DNA from: an uncultured Collinsella sp.
Lineage (GTDB): Bacteria; Actinomycetota; Coriobacteriia; Coriobacteriales; Coriobacteriaceae
Assembly (NCBI GenBank): GCA_958447915.1
Contig: CAUDCB010000066.1
Coordinates: forward strand, 1 to 9,746
Reading direction: 5' to 3'
Length of the DNA stretch: 9,746 bases
Shown here: positions 1-6,667 of the stretch, piece by piece
Layout: every line of letters starts with the position of its first letter
Numbering within the stretch: the first letter of the stretch is position 1
Made by a program: the position numbers and the translations under genes
Notes under the pieces: model-generated
The model's database searches: none
What the model saw: the letters and a program-made list of their open reading frames with translations, nothing else
Told to the model about the DNA's origin: nothing

Positions 1-70
1 CCTCACCCCCGCACTGCGTCACAATAGAGCGTTAGATGCGAAAACAACTACTTCGAGGATTGGTGGTCAA

Positions 71-1465
71 ATGGCCCAGGAGACGGTTACGAACGGCACT
101 GAAGCCCTGTTCACTCGCGAAGGCATGCCGCCCGTTAAGGAAATGATCCCGTGTGCCCTTCAGCACGTACTGGCATCGTTTGCCGGCATCATTACCCCGG
201 CGGTCATCATGGCCGGCGTCTACGGCTTTAATAGCCAGCAGAGCACCGACATCATCCAGGTCGCGCTCATTCTTTCGGCAATCGACACGGCCCTTCAGGC
301 CTTCGCTCCCTTCCGTCGCATCGGCGGCGGCCTGCCCATCGTCATGGGCGTTTCGTTCGCGTTCCTGCCGGCCCTGCAGGCCATGGGTGCCTCGGGCTTT
401 AGCTTTGGTGCGCTGCTGGGCGGCGAGATTGTCGGCGGTGCCGTCGCGGTCCTCTTTGGTTTGGCCTACAGCAAGATCAAGTGGCTGTTCCCGCCCGTCG
501 TGACCGGTACGGTCATCTTCTCCATCGGCGTTTCGCTGTATCCCACGGCCGTCAAGTATATGGCCGGCGGTATGGGTACGCCGCTGTGGGGCACCCCGCA
601 GGCATGGTGCGTCGCTCTTATCACCTTCGCCGTGGTCTTTGCGCTCGCCAACTTTGGCAAGGGCACGCTCAAGCTTGGATCCGTGTTCTTTGGCATGATC
701 GTCGGCATGATCGTTTCGATCCCCTTTGGCATGATCGACTTCTCCAGCGTCGCCACCGCTCAGGTCTTCGCCCTTCCCAAGGTTATGCCCTACGCGCTCG
801 AGTTTGATCCCGAGGTCTGCATTACCCTCGCCGTCGTGTTCCCCATGGTTGCCATCCAGGTTATCGGTGACGTTTCCGCCGCCTGCCTGGGCTCCATCGA
901 CCGTATGCCCACCGAGCGCGAGCTCTCCGGCGCTATCGTGTCCCAGGGCCTCACCTCTATGGTCGGCGGCCTGCTGGGCGGTCTTCCCACCAGCGCCCTT
1001 GGCCAGAACGTGGGCATCATCTGCTCCAACAAGGTCGTCAACAAGTGGGTCTTTGTGATCATCGCGGCCGTCTTTGCCATCGCCGGTCTGTTCCCGCAGC
1101 TCTCTGCCGTCCTTTCCGCTATCCCGCAGCCCGTCATCGGCGGCGCGACCGTCGGCGTCTTTGGCACCATCACCATGAACGGCGTGCGCATGTTCACCCG
1201 CGAGGGCCTCACGCAGCGCACTACCACCATCGTCGGTACCTCCGTCGTCTTTGGCCTGGGTATCTGGATGGCCAGCGGCTGCCTCGCCGGCGAGGGTATG
1301 CCCGCCTGGGTGTCCACCGTCATCGGCTCCAATGCCGTAACCCCCACCGCCATCATGGCCATTGTCCTTAACCTGATCCTTCCGCAGACGCCGGTCGTGG
1401 CTCAGCACATCGATGCTGCCAAGGACGCTGCCGTGGATCTGGTCTTGCCCGAGAGCAAGAAGTAA
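71..1465 (+). CDS. NCS2-family purine (xanthine/urate-type) permease
   Basis: A 464-residue polytopic membrane protein of the nucleobase-cation symporter-2 (uracil/xanthine permease) family, predicted to move a purine such as xanthine or urate across the cytoplasmic membrane. Visible family marks are the QH pair in the first membrane helix (residues 31-32), the GVSFAF segment of helix 3 (93-98), the IGDVSA segment of helix 8 (265-270) and the NCS2 signature starting QNVG (312-315). Hydrophobic segments run through most of residues 25-440, as expected for the 14-helix fold. The start is preceded by GAGGA at 55-59, 11 nt upstream. By remembered alignment to XanQ and clostridial xanthine permeases, the helix-8 Glu is Gln263, the helix-9 Asp is Gln292, and the Thr of the signature is Asn320. 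These are unusual changes at substrate/proton-coupling positions. Position 95 is Ser, where XanQ has Asn93; small or hydroxyl residues occur there in urate carriers. The family call is firm; the substrate is inferred from the neighbouring purine enzymes. Confidence 0.93.
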   Translation: MAQETVTNGTEALFTREGMPPVKEMIPCALQHVLASFAGIITPAVIMAGVYGFNSQQSTDIIQVALILSAIDTALQAFAPFRRIGGGLPIVMGVSFAFLPALQAMGASGFSFGALLGGEIVGGAVAVLFGLAYSKIKWLFPPVVTGTVIFSIGVSLYPTAVKYMAGGMGTPLWGTPQAWCVALITFAVVFALANFGKGTLKLGSVFFGMIVGMIVSIPFGMIDFSSVATAQVFALPKVMPYALEFDPEVCITLAVVFPMVAIQVIGDVSAACLGSIDRMPTERELSGAIVSQGLTSMVGGLLGGLPTSALGQNVGIICSNKVVNKWVFVIIAAVFAIAGLFPQLSAVLSAIPQPVIGGATVGVFGTITMNGVRMFTREGLTQRTTTIVGTSVVFGLGIWMASGCLAGEGMPAWVSTVIGSNAVTPTAIMAIVLNLILPQTPVVAQHIDAAKDAAVDLVLPESKK

Positions 1466-1481
1466 CCAATTCGGTGCTATT

Positions 1482-1513
1482 CGTCGGCGGACGCATCGTC
1501 TCGTCCGCCGACG
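1482..1513 (+). terminator. Perfect 12-bp hairpin 17 nt after the permease stop (terminator-like, no U-tract)
   Basis: Arms CGTCGGCGGACG (1482-1493) and CGTCCGCCGACG (1502-1513) are exact reverse complements around an 8-nt loop. It sits 16 nt past the permease stop codon, the usual place for a terminator. There is no run of T after it, so a classic Rho-independent terminator is not supported. U-less hairpin terminators are known in actinobacteria; an mRNA 3'-end stabiliser is the alternative. Confidence 0.5.
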
Positions 1514-1516
1514 TCA

Positions 1517-1533
1517 TGCGGCGTCAAGCCGCA
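1517..1533 (+). other. Small hairpin, second of three in the permease-ssnA gap
   Basis: TGCGGC (1517-1522) pairs perfectly with GCCGCA (1528-1533) around the loop GTCAA. The CGTCAA at 1522-1527 is also complementary to TTGACG at 1564-1569, so an alternative pairing that would break this hairpin is possible. Function unknown. Confidence 0.45.
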
Positions 1534-1561
1534 CTTCAAAGGGTTTGTCCCTTTGGTGAAG
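1534..1561 (+). other. Third hairpin in the permease-ssnA gap
   Basis: CAAAGGG (1537-1543) pairs perfectly with CCCTTTG (1549-1555) around the loop TTTGT. The outer CTTC (1534-1537) can pair with GAAG (1558-1561) to extend the stem past a small bulge. With the two preceding hairpins it makes a compact structured leader upstream of ssnA. I recognise no known riboswitch class in it. Confidence 0.4.
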
Positions 1562-1647
1562 CGTTGACGGGAGAGGGCCCGTTTCCGGTGTAGGCCGGCG
1601 CTTCGCACTCCGCTATGTCAGAGGTGTCAAACCCCGCCCCTGATGTT

Positions 1648-1655
1648 GAAGGGAG
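1648..1655 (+). promoter_or_regulatory. Ribosome binding site that fixes the ssnA start at 1661
   Basis: GAAGGGAG at 1648-1655 lies 5 nt before the ATG at 1661. The alternative in-frame ATG at 1643 overlaps this site and has only C-rich sequence upstream, so the downstream start is preferred. Confidence 0.75.
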
Positions 1656-1660
1656 CATCC

Positions 1661-3016
1661 ATGCTTCTGGTCGCTAACGGTTCCGTCTTTACCCGCAACG
1701 CTCAGACCCCGTTCATTCCAAACGGTGCGGTCGCCATTGACGGAGATACGATCGTCGAAGTGGGCCCCGAGTGCGAGCTCAAGGCCAAGTACCCGGATGC
1801 CGAGTACGTCGACGCCCAGGGCAACCTCATCATGCCCGGACTTATCAACTGCCACACCCACATCTACTCGGGTCTGGCCCGCGGCCTTGCCATTAAGGGC
1901 TGCAACCCCACCAACTTCCTGGAGAATCTTGAGCAGCAGTGGTGGAAGATCGACGACAACCTGACGCTCGACGGCACCAAGGCCAGCGCCTACGCCACGA
2001 TTCTTGACTCCATCCGCGATGGCGTCACCACGATCTTCGATCACCATGCGAGCTTCTGCGAGATCCCGGGAAGCCTCTTCACCATTAAGGACGCAGCTCA
2101 GGAGCTGGGCATGCGTTCGTGCCTGTGCTACGAGGTCTCCGATCGCCGCGGCCAGGAAAAATGCGACCAGGCCATTGCCGAGAACGCCGAGTTTGCCCAG
2201 TGGGCCGCCAAAGAGCGTCGCGATAACGACAACCACATGATCGCCGCCATGTTTGGCGGACATGCCACCTTTACGCTTTCGGACGAGACCATGGACAAGA
2301 TGGCCGAGGCCAACAACGGTCTGACCGGCTTCCACATCCACGTGTGCGAGGGCATGAACGACGTGTGGGATTCCCGCCTCAACCGCGGCGGCATCAGCCC
2401 CGTCGAGCGCCTGCTGCAGCACAACCTGCTGGGTCCCGACACCATGCTGGGTCACTGCATCCACGTGACGCCTGCCGAGATGGATATCGTCAAGGAGTCC
2501 GGTACCTGGCTCGTCAACAACCCCGAATCCAATATGGGCAACGCCGTGGGCTGCGCCCCCGTGCTCGAGTTCTTCCGCCGCGGCATCCCCGTGTGCATGG
2601 GCACCGACGCCTACACCCACGATATGCTCGAGAGCCTTAAGGTCTTCCTGATCATTCAGCGCCACAACGCCGCCATGCCCAACGTGGGCTGGTGCGAGGC
2701 CATGACCATGCTGTTCGAGAATAACGCCAAGATGGCGAGCAAGTACTTCGATCGCAAGCTCGGTGTGCTCGAGGCCGGCGCTGCCGCCGACGTCATCGTC
2801 ATGGACTACAAGCCCTTTACGCCGCTGAGCGAGGAGAATATCGACGGCCACATGCTCTTTGGCATGATGGGCAAAAACTGCCGCACCACCATCATCAACG
2901 GCCGCGTCCTGTACAAGGATCGCGAGTTCGTTGGGATTGATGAGGACAAGATCAACGCGTGGACCATGGCTGAGTCCAAGAAGCTCTGGAGCACGCTCAA
3001 CGATCGCGCCTACTAA
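1661..3016 (+). CDS. ssnA: SsnA-type amidohydrolase (selenium/purine cluster aminohydrolase)
   Basis: A 451-residue cytosolic metal-dependent hydrolase of the amidohydrolase superfamily, in the branch with guanine deaminase, S-adenosylhomocysteine deaminase and chlorohydrolases. Metal and catalytic motifs are intact: NCHTH (63-67), FHIHVCEG with His227 and Glu230, GHCIH with His265 and His268, NNPESNMGN (286-294) and GTDAY with Asp316. The C-terminal ADVIVMDY returns to the beta-sandwich typical of the family. Length matches E. coli SsnA (about 440 residues). The start at 1661 is chosen over 1643 because of its ribosome binding site. SsnA has no firmly established substrate that I can cite; its standing association with YgfK, XdhD and purine permeases points to hydrolytic deamination or ring opening of a purine derivative. 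It is separated from the permease by a structured 195-nt gap and from ygfK by 148 nt with a hairpin, so it may be its own transcript or part of a larger one. Confidence 0.9.
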   Translation: MLLVANGSVFTRNAQTPFIPNGAVAIDGDTIVEVGPECELKAKYPDAEYVDAQGNLIMPGLINCHTHIYSGLARGLAIKGCNPTNFLENLEQQWWKIDDNLTLDGTKASAYATILDSIRDGVTTIFDHHASFCEIPGSLFTIKDAAQELGMRSCLCYEVSDRRGQEKCDQAIAENAEFAQWAAKERRDNDNHMIAAMFGGHATFTLSDETMDKMAEANNGLTGFHIHVCEGMNDVWDSRLNRGGISPVERLLQHNLLGPDTMLGHCIHVTPAEMDIVKESGTWLVNNPESNMGNAVGCAPVLEFFRRGIPVCMGTDAYTHDMLESLKVFLIIQRHNAAMPNVGWCEAMTMLFENNAKMASKYFDRKLGVLEAGAAADVIVMDYKPFTPLSEENIDGHMLFGMMGKNCRTTIINGRVLYKDREFVGIDEDKINAWTMAESKKLWSTLNDRAY

Positions 3017-3030
3017 TTACAAGTAGATTC

Positions 3031-3066
3031 ACGCGCGTCGGGTGTTTCGCCGCATCCGACGCGCGT
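3031..3066 (+). terminator. 14-bp hairpin after ssnA (terminator-like, no U-tract)
   Basis: Arms ACGCGCGTCGGGTG (3031-3044) and CATCCGACGCGCGT (3053-3066) pair over 14 bp with a single G-U wobble around an 8-nt loop. It starts 15 nt after the ssnA stop. No T-run follows, so it is either a U-less terminator or a processing/stabilising stem between ssnA and the ygfK operon. The remaining sequence to the ygfK ribosome binding site is GC-rich, and I see no convincing promoter in it. Confidence 0.5.
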
Positions 3067-3150
3067 ATAGGCGGCCTCCGCGGGGTCGCCGGCGCTGTGC
3101 TAGCGCTACACCGTATTTGCGCCCGCCGCGCGGTCTCGCCGGGCGTTACA

Positions 3151-3158
3151 GAGAGGAG
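3151..3158 (+). promoter_or_regulatory. Strong ribosome binding site that fixes the ygfK start at 3165
   Basis: GAGAGGAG at 3151-3158 is 6 nt before the ATG at 3165. The reading frame is open further upstream to 3042, but that extension is an Arg/Pro-rich run overlapping the hairpin at 3031-3066, and the YgfK family begins exactly at the MSDIMRPIPF of the 3165 start. Confidence 0.85.
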
Positions 3159-3164
3159 CTCATT

Positions 3165-6164
3165 ATGAGCGACATCATGAGGCCGATCCCGTTTTCGCAG
3201 CTGATGAACTGGATCATCGAGGAGCATAAGACCCAGGACGCCATCTTTGGCGTGCGTAAGATGGTCACGACCAACCAGGAGGGCGCGCTTCCCATTTTTG
3301 ACGAGCGCATCGAGACTCCGTTTGGCCCGGCCGCCGGCCCCAACACGCAGCTGGCCCAGAACATCGTGGCATCCTACGTGGCCGGCTCCCGCTTCTTTGA
3401 GCTCAAGACCGTTCAGGTTATGGACGGCGAGGAGCTCTCCAAGTGTGTGAACAAGCCCTGCATTGTGGCGCAGGACGAGTGCTACAACTGCGAGTGGTCG
3501 ACCGAGCTCGAGGTTCCGCAGGCCTTTGCCGAGTACGTGAAGGCATGGTTCGCCTGCCACCTGATCGCTCGCGAGTACGGCTTGGGCAGCCCGGACGGTT
3601 TTGTCTTTAACATGTCCGTGGGCTATGACCTGGAGGGCATCAAGAGCCCTAAGGTCGACGCCTACATCGAGGGCATGAAGGACGCCAGCGGCTCTGACGT
3701 CTGGAACGAGTGCCGCACGTGGGCGCTCGCTAACTTGGACAAGTTTGAGCATGTCGACGCCGCGTTTGTCGAGTCCATCCCGGCGCGCGTCTCCAACTCC
3801 ATCACCGAGTCCACGCTGCATGGTTGCCCGCCGGCCGAGATCGAGCGCATCGCGACCTATCTGATCACCGAGAAGGGCCTCAACACCTACATCAAGTGCA
3901 ACCCCACGCTGCTGGGCTATGAGTTTGCACGTCAGCGCCTCAACGAGCTGGGCTTTGACTACATCGTCTTCGATGACACGCACTTCCGCGAGGACCTGCA
4001 GTGGGTCGACGCCGTGCCCATGTTCGAGCGCCTGATTGCCCTGTGCGCCGAGCGCGGCCTGGAGTTTGGCGTCAAGCTGACCAACACGTTCCCCGTCGAC
4101 GTGACCAGGGACGAGCTGCCCTCCACCGAGATGTACATGTCGGGTCGTTCGCTGTTCTCGCTGACCATCGAGGCCGCCCGTCGCATTACCGAGCAGTTCG
4201 ATGGCAAGCTGCGCATCAGCTACTCCGGCGGTGCTACGGTCTACAACATCCGCGCCCTGTACGATGCCGGCATTTGGCCTGTCACCCTGGCGACCGACGT
4301 GCTCAAGCCCGGTGGCTACGAGCGCTTTAGCCAGATGGCCGGCGAGTTTACCGACCTGGATGGCAAGCCGTTCGCGGGCGTCTCGCTCGATGCCGTGACC
4401 GCGATTCAGGCCGATTCGCTCACCAACCCGCTCTACAAGAAGCCACTACGCCCGCTGCCCGACCGCAAGGTCGCCGGCAAGAGCCCGCTTTCCGACTGCT
4501 TTACCACGCCGTGCCGCACGAGCTGCCCCATCCAGCAGGATATTCCCGCCTATCTGGCGGCTGTTGACGAGGGCCGCTACGAGGACGCGCTCAACATTAT
4601 CATCGAGCGCAACGCCCTGCCGTTCATTACCGGCACCATCTGTCCGCATCCCTGCGGCCGTGCCTGCGAGCGTGCGTTCTACGAGCCCGAGGGCGCCCAG
4701 ATTCGCGCCAGCAAGCTCAAGGCCGCCCGCGAGGCCATGACCGCCGTGCTGCCCAAGCTGCGCGCCCAGGCCATCGCCAACGACGGCGAGCGCAACGTTG
4801 CCGTTATCGGCGGCGGCCCGGCCGGCTTGGCGACGGCGTTCTTCCTGACGCGCGCCGGCGTGCCCGTCACCATCTTTGAGGCCCGCGACTCTCTCGGCGG
4901 CGTGGTCCGTCACGTGATTCCCGAGTTCCGTATCGCCAGCGACGATATCTCCCACGACGCCGAGCTCTGCCTGGCCTTTGGCGCCAAGGTGCAGCTCAAC
5001 GCTCGCGTTGATTCCATTGACGAGCTCAAGGCCCAGGGCTTTACCGACGTGGTCGTGGCCACCGGTGCCTGGATGCCCGGCTCTGCGGGCTTGGGCGAGG
5101 GTGCCGAGCTCGATGTGCTGGAGTTCCTCGAGGCCGCCAAGAAGGGCGAGAAACTCGAGCTGGGCGAGGACGTCGTGGTCATTGGCGCCGGCAACACCGC
5201 CATGGACGCGGCCCGCGTGGCCAAGCGCCTTGCTGGCGTGAAGAACGTGCGCCTGGTGTATCGCCGCACCAAGAAGCAGATGCCCGCCGACGAGGAAGAG
5301 CTCGATCTTGCTCTTGCCGACGGCGTTGAGTTCTGCGAGCTGCTGGCGCCCAAGGCGCTCAACGGTGCCGTGCTGACCTGCGACGTTATGGAGCTTGGCG
5401 AGCCGGATACAAGCGGCCGCCGCAGCCCCGTCGCCACGGGCGAGACTGTCGAGCTTTCCGCCACCACGGTGATCTGCGCCGTGGGCGAGGGCATCGATGC
5501 CAGCCTGTACGATGCCGCGGGCGTCGAGCACGACCGTCGCGGCCGCCTTGCCGCCACTTCCACCGGCGTCGAGGGCGTCTGGGCTGCGGGCGACTGCCGT
5601 CGAGGTCCTGCCACCGTGGTCGAGGCCATCGCCGATGCCGCCGAGGTTGCCCGTGCCATCGCCGGTGTGGACTTTAACAAGTACGCTGACCAGAATGCTC
5701 AGGCCGGTCGCGAGGACGCCTGCTACGAGCGCAAGGGGTCGCTGTGCCGCGACAAGCGCAACTGCACCAAGACCCGCTGTCTGGGCTGCGGCTCGGTGTG
5801 CGAGGTCTGCTGCGACGTGTGCCCCAACCGCGCCAACGTGGCAATTAAGGTGCCGGGCCTGGCCAAGCATCAGGTCGTCCACATCGACGGCATGTGCAAC
5901 GAGTGCGGTAACTGCGCCGTGTTCTGCCCCTACCAGGAGGGTCGTCCCTACAAGGACAAGCTCACCCTGTTCTGGAGCGAGCAGGACATGGAGAACTCCG
6001 AGAACGAGGGCTTCCTGGCTGTGGACGAGGACCACTTTAAGGTCCGCGTCGCCGGCACGGTCCGCACCGTCTCGGTCGATGCCGTCAACACCGGTCTTCC
6101 CGAGGCCGTCCGCCTGACCATCAGGGCCGTGCGCGACAACTATTCGTACCTTCTTAAGAAATAG
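3165..6164 (+). CDS. ygfK: YgfK-type FAD/Fe-S NAD(P)H oxidoreductase (putative selenate reductase subunit family)
   Basis: A 999-residue cytosolic electron-transfer flavoprotein; E. coli YgfK is about 1030. Residues 1 to ~430 form a dihydroorotate-dehydrogenase-like barrel with FGPAAGPNTQLAQN (53-66) and ISYSGGA (351-357). A GltD-like module follows: a Cys segment (Cys445, 450, 454, 493, 497, 501) for N-terminal Fe-S clusters, an FAD GxGxxG motif VIGGGPAGLA (547-556), a second nucleotide motif VVIGAGNTAMDAA (671-683) for NAD(P)H, and AAGDCRRGP (807-815) closing the FAD site. The C-terminal part is ferredoxin-like, with a dense Cys run at 872-886 (CLGCGSVCEVCCDVCP) and CNECGNCAVFCP (911-922). 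Cys861 and Cys867 precede it, where I recall no equivalents in E. coli YgfK. Despite the database name, selenate reduction is not its likely natural job. It sits 11 nt upstream of the polyferredoxin gene and in one operon with xdhD, so it probably links NAD(P)H to the purine hydroxylase, in place of the missing FAD subunit. Confidence 0.93.
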   Translation: MSDIMRPIPFSQLMNWIIEEHKTQDAIFGVRKMVTTNQEGALPIFDERIETPFGPAAGPNTQLAQNIVASYVAGSRFFELKTVQVMDGEELSKCVNKPCIVAQDECYNCEWSTELEVPQAFAEYVKAWFACHLIAREYGLGSPDGFVFNMSVGYDLEGIKSPKVDAYIEGMKDASGSDVWNECRTWALANLDKFEHVDAAFVESIPARVSNSITESTLHGCPPAEIERIATYLITEKGLNTYIKCNPTLLGYEFARQRLNELGFDYIVFDDTHFREDLQWVDAVPMFERLIALCAERGLEFGVKLTNTFPVDVTRDELPSTEMYMSGRSLFSLTIEAARRITEQFDGKLRISYSGGATVYNIRALYDAGIWPVTLATDVLKPGGYERFSQMAGEFTDLDGKPFAGVSLDAVTAIQADSLTNPLYKKPLRPLPDRKVAGKSPLSDCFTTPCRTSCPIQQDIPAYLAAVDEGRYEDALNIIIERNALPFITGTICPHPCGRACERAFYEPEGAQIRASKLKAAREAMTAVLPKLRAQAIANDGERNVAVIGGGPAGLATAFFLTRAGVPVTIFEARDSLGGVVRHVIPEFRIASDDISHDAELCLAFGAKVQLNARVDSIDELKAQGFTDVVVATGAWMPGSAGLGEGAELDVLEFLEAAKKGEKLELGEDVVVIGAGNTAMDAARVAKRLAGVKNVRLVYRRTKKQMPADEEELDLALADGVEFCELLAPKALNGAVLTCDVMELGEPDTSGRRSPVATGETVELSATTVICAVGEGIDASLYDAAGVEHDRRGRLAATSTGVEGVWAAGDCRRGPATVVEAIADAAEVARAIAGVDFNKYADQNAQAGREDACYERKGSLCRDKRNCTKTRCLGCGSVCEVCCDVCPNRANVAIKVPGLAKHQVVHIDGMCNECGNCAVFCPYQEGRPYKDKLTLFWSEQDMENSENEGFLAVDEDHFKVRVAGTVRTVSVDAVNTGLPEAVRLTIRAVRDNYSYLLKK

Positions 6165-6175
6165 GCGAGTCTCTT

Positions 6176-6655
6176 ATGGCCAAATCCATTCAACATAACG
6201 TGGCCTACGTTGCCTGCGGAAGCGGTTGCGCCTCCGCAGGCGGCGACGCCCGCTGCAGCGAAGGCTGCATTGGCTGTGGCGCCTGTGTCACGGCCTGCCC
6301 CCACGGCGCTATTGCGCTGGTCGATGGCATCGCCCGCGTGGATCGCTCCAAGTGCACGGGCTGTGGCCTGTGCGGCATGGCGTGCCCGCAGCGCGTGATT
6401 GCCTTCGTCCCCGGCTACCAGAACATCCTGGTGCGCTGCAACAACACCGATAAGGGCGCCATTGCGCGCAAGGTCTGCGACACGAGCTGCATCGGTTGCG
6501 GCATGTGCGCCAAAAAGTGCCCTGCCGGCGCTATCCGCATCGAGGACAACTGCGCCCATATCGACGGCGTGGACTGCCTGTCGTGCGGCATGTGCGCCGT
6601 CGTCTGCCCGCATGGCGCCATCCACGACCGCACCGGCATCGCCGCCGGCGTGTAG
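6176..6655 (+). CDS. Soluble polyferredoxin, four [4Fe-4S] motifs, RnfB C-terminal-like
   Basis: A 159-residue Cys-rich protein with four complete CxxCxxCxxxCP motifs: Cys31/34/37/41, 60/63/66/70, 105/108/111/115 and 134/137/140/144. Additional cysteines lie at 14, 18, 27, 88 and 101. The spacing between motif pairs and the linker VRCNNTDKGAIARKVC (86-101) closely resemble the C-terminal polyferredoxin half of RnfB, which carries a CN-x-x-DKG segment at the same place. RnfB's N-terminal membrane helix and its first Fe-S domain are absent and no signal or membrane segment is visible, so this should be a soluble cytosolic electron carrier. A weak ribosome binding site (GGCGAG) precedes it. It lies 11 nt after ygfK and 12 nt before xdhD, so it is translated with both. 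The likely role is an electron bridge between YgfK and XdhD, or between this pair and a ferredoxin pool. E. coli YgfS is another candidate family relation. Confidence 0.88.
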   Translation: MAKSIQHNVAYVACGSGCASAGGDARCSEGCIGCGACVTACPHGAIALVDGIARVDRSKCTGCGLCGMACPQRVIAFVPGYQNILVRCNNTDKGAIARKVCDTSCIGCGMCAKKCPAGAIRIEDNCAHIDGVDCLSCGMCAVVCPHGAIHDRTGIAAGV

Positions 6656-6667
6656 AAGGGAATCACC

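Noticed and set aside
1564..1594. Possible ssnA promoter, TTGACG with TGTAGG
   Set aside because: The spacing would be 19 nt and only three of six positions match the -10 consensus, so it is too weak to report as a feature.
1514..1660. Purine-sensing riboswitch upstream of ssnA
   Set aside because: The conserved core of purine riboswitches is not present, and I could not match the region to the Moco or other known classes; only generic hairpins are supported.
3042..3164. In-frame upstream extension of ygfK
   Set aside because: The encoded Arg/Pro-rich stretch is unlike any YgfK N-terminus, overlaps the intergenic hairpin, and lacks a ribosome binding site. The strong site at 3151-3158 serves the ATG at 3165.
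4446..6035. Antisense open frame opposite ygfK; similar ones lie at 32-1408 and 1613-2851
   Set aside because: Same codon-bias shadow, with no domain and no ribosome binding site that would support it.
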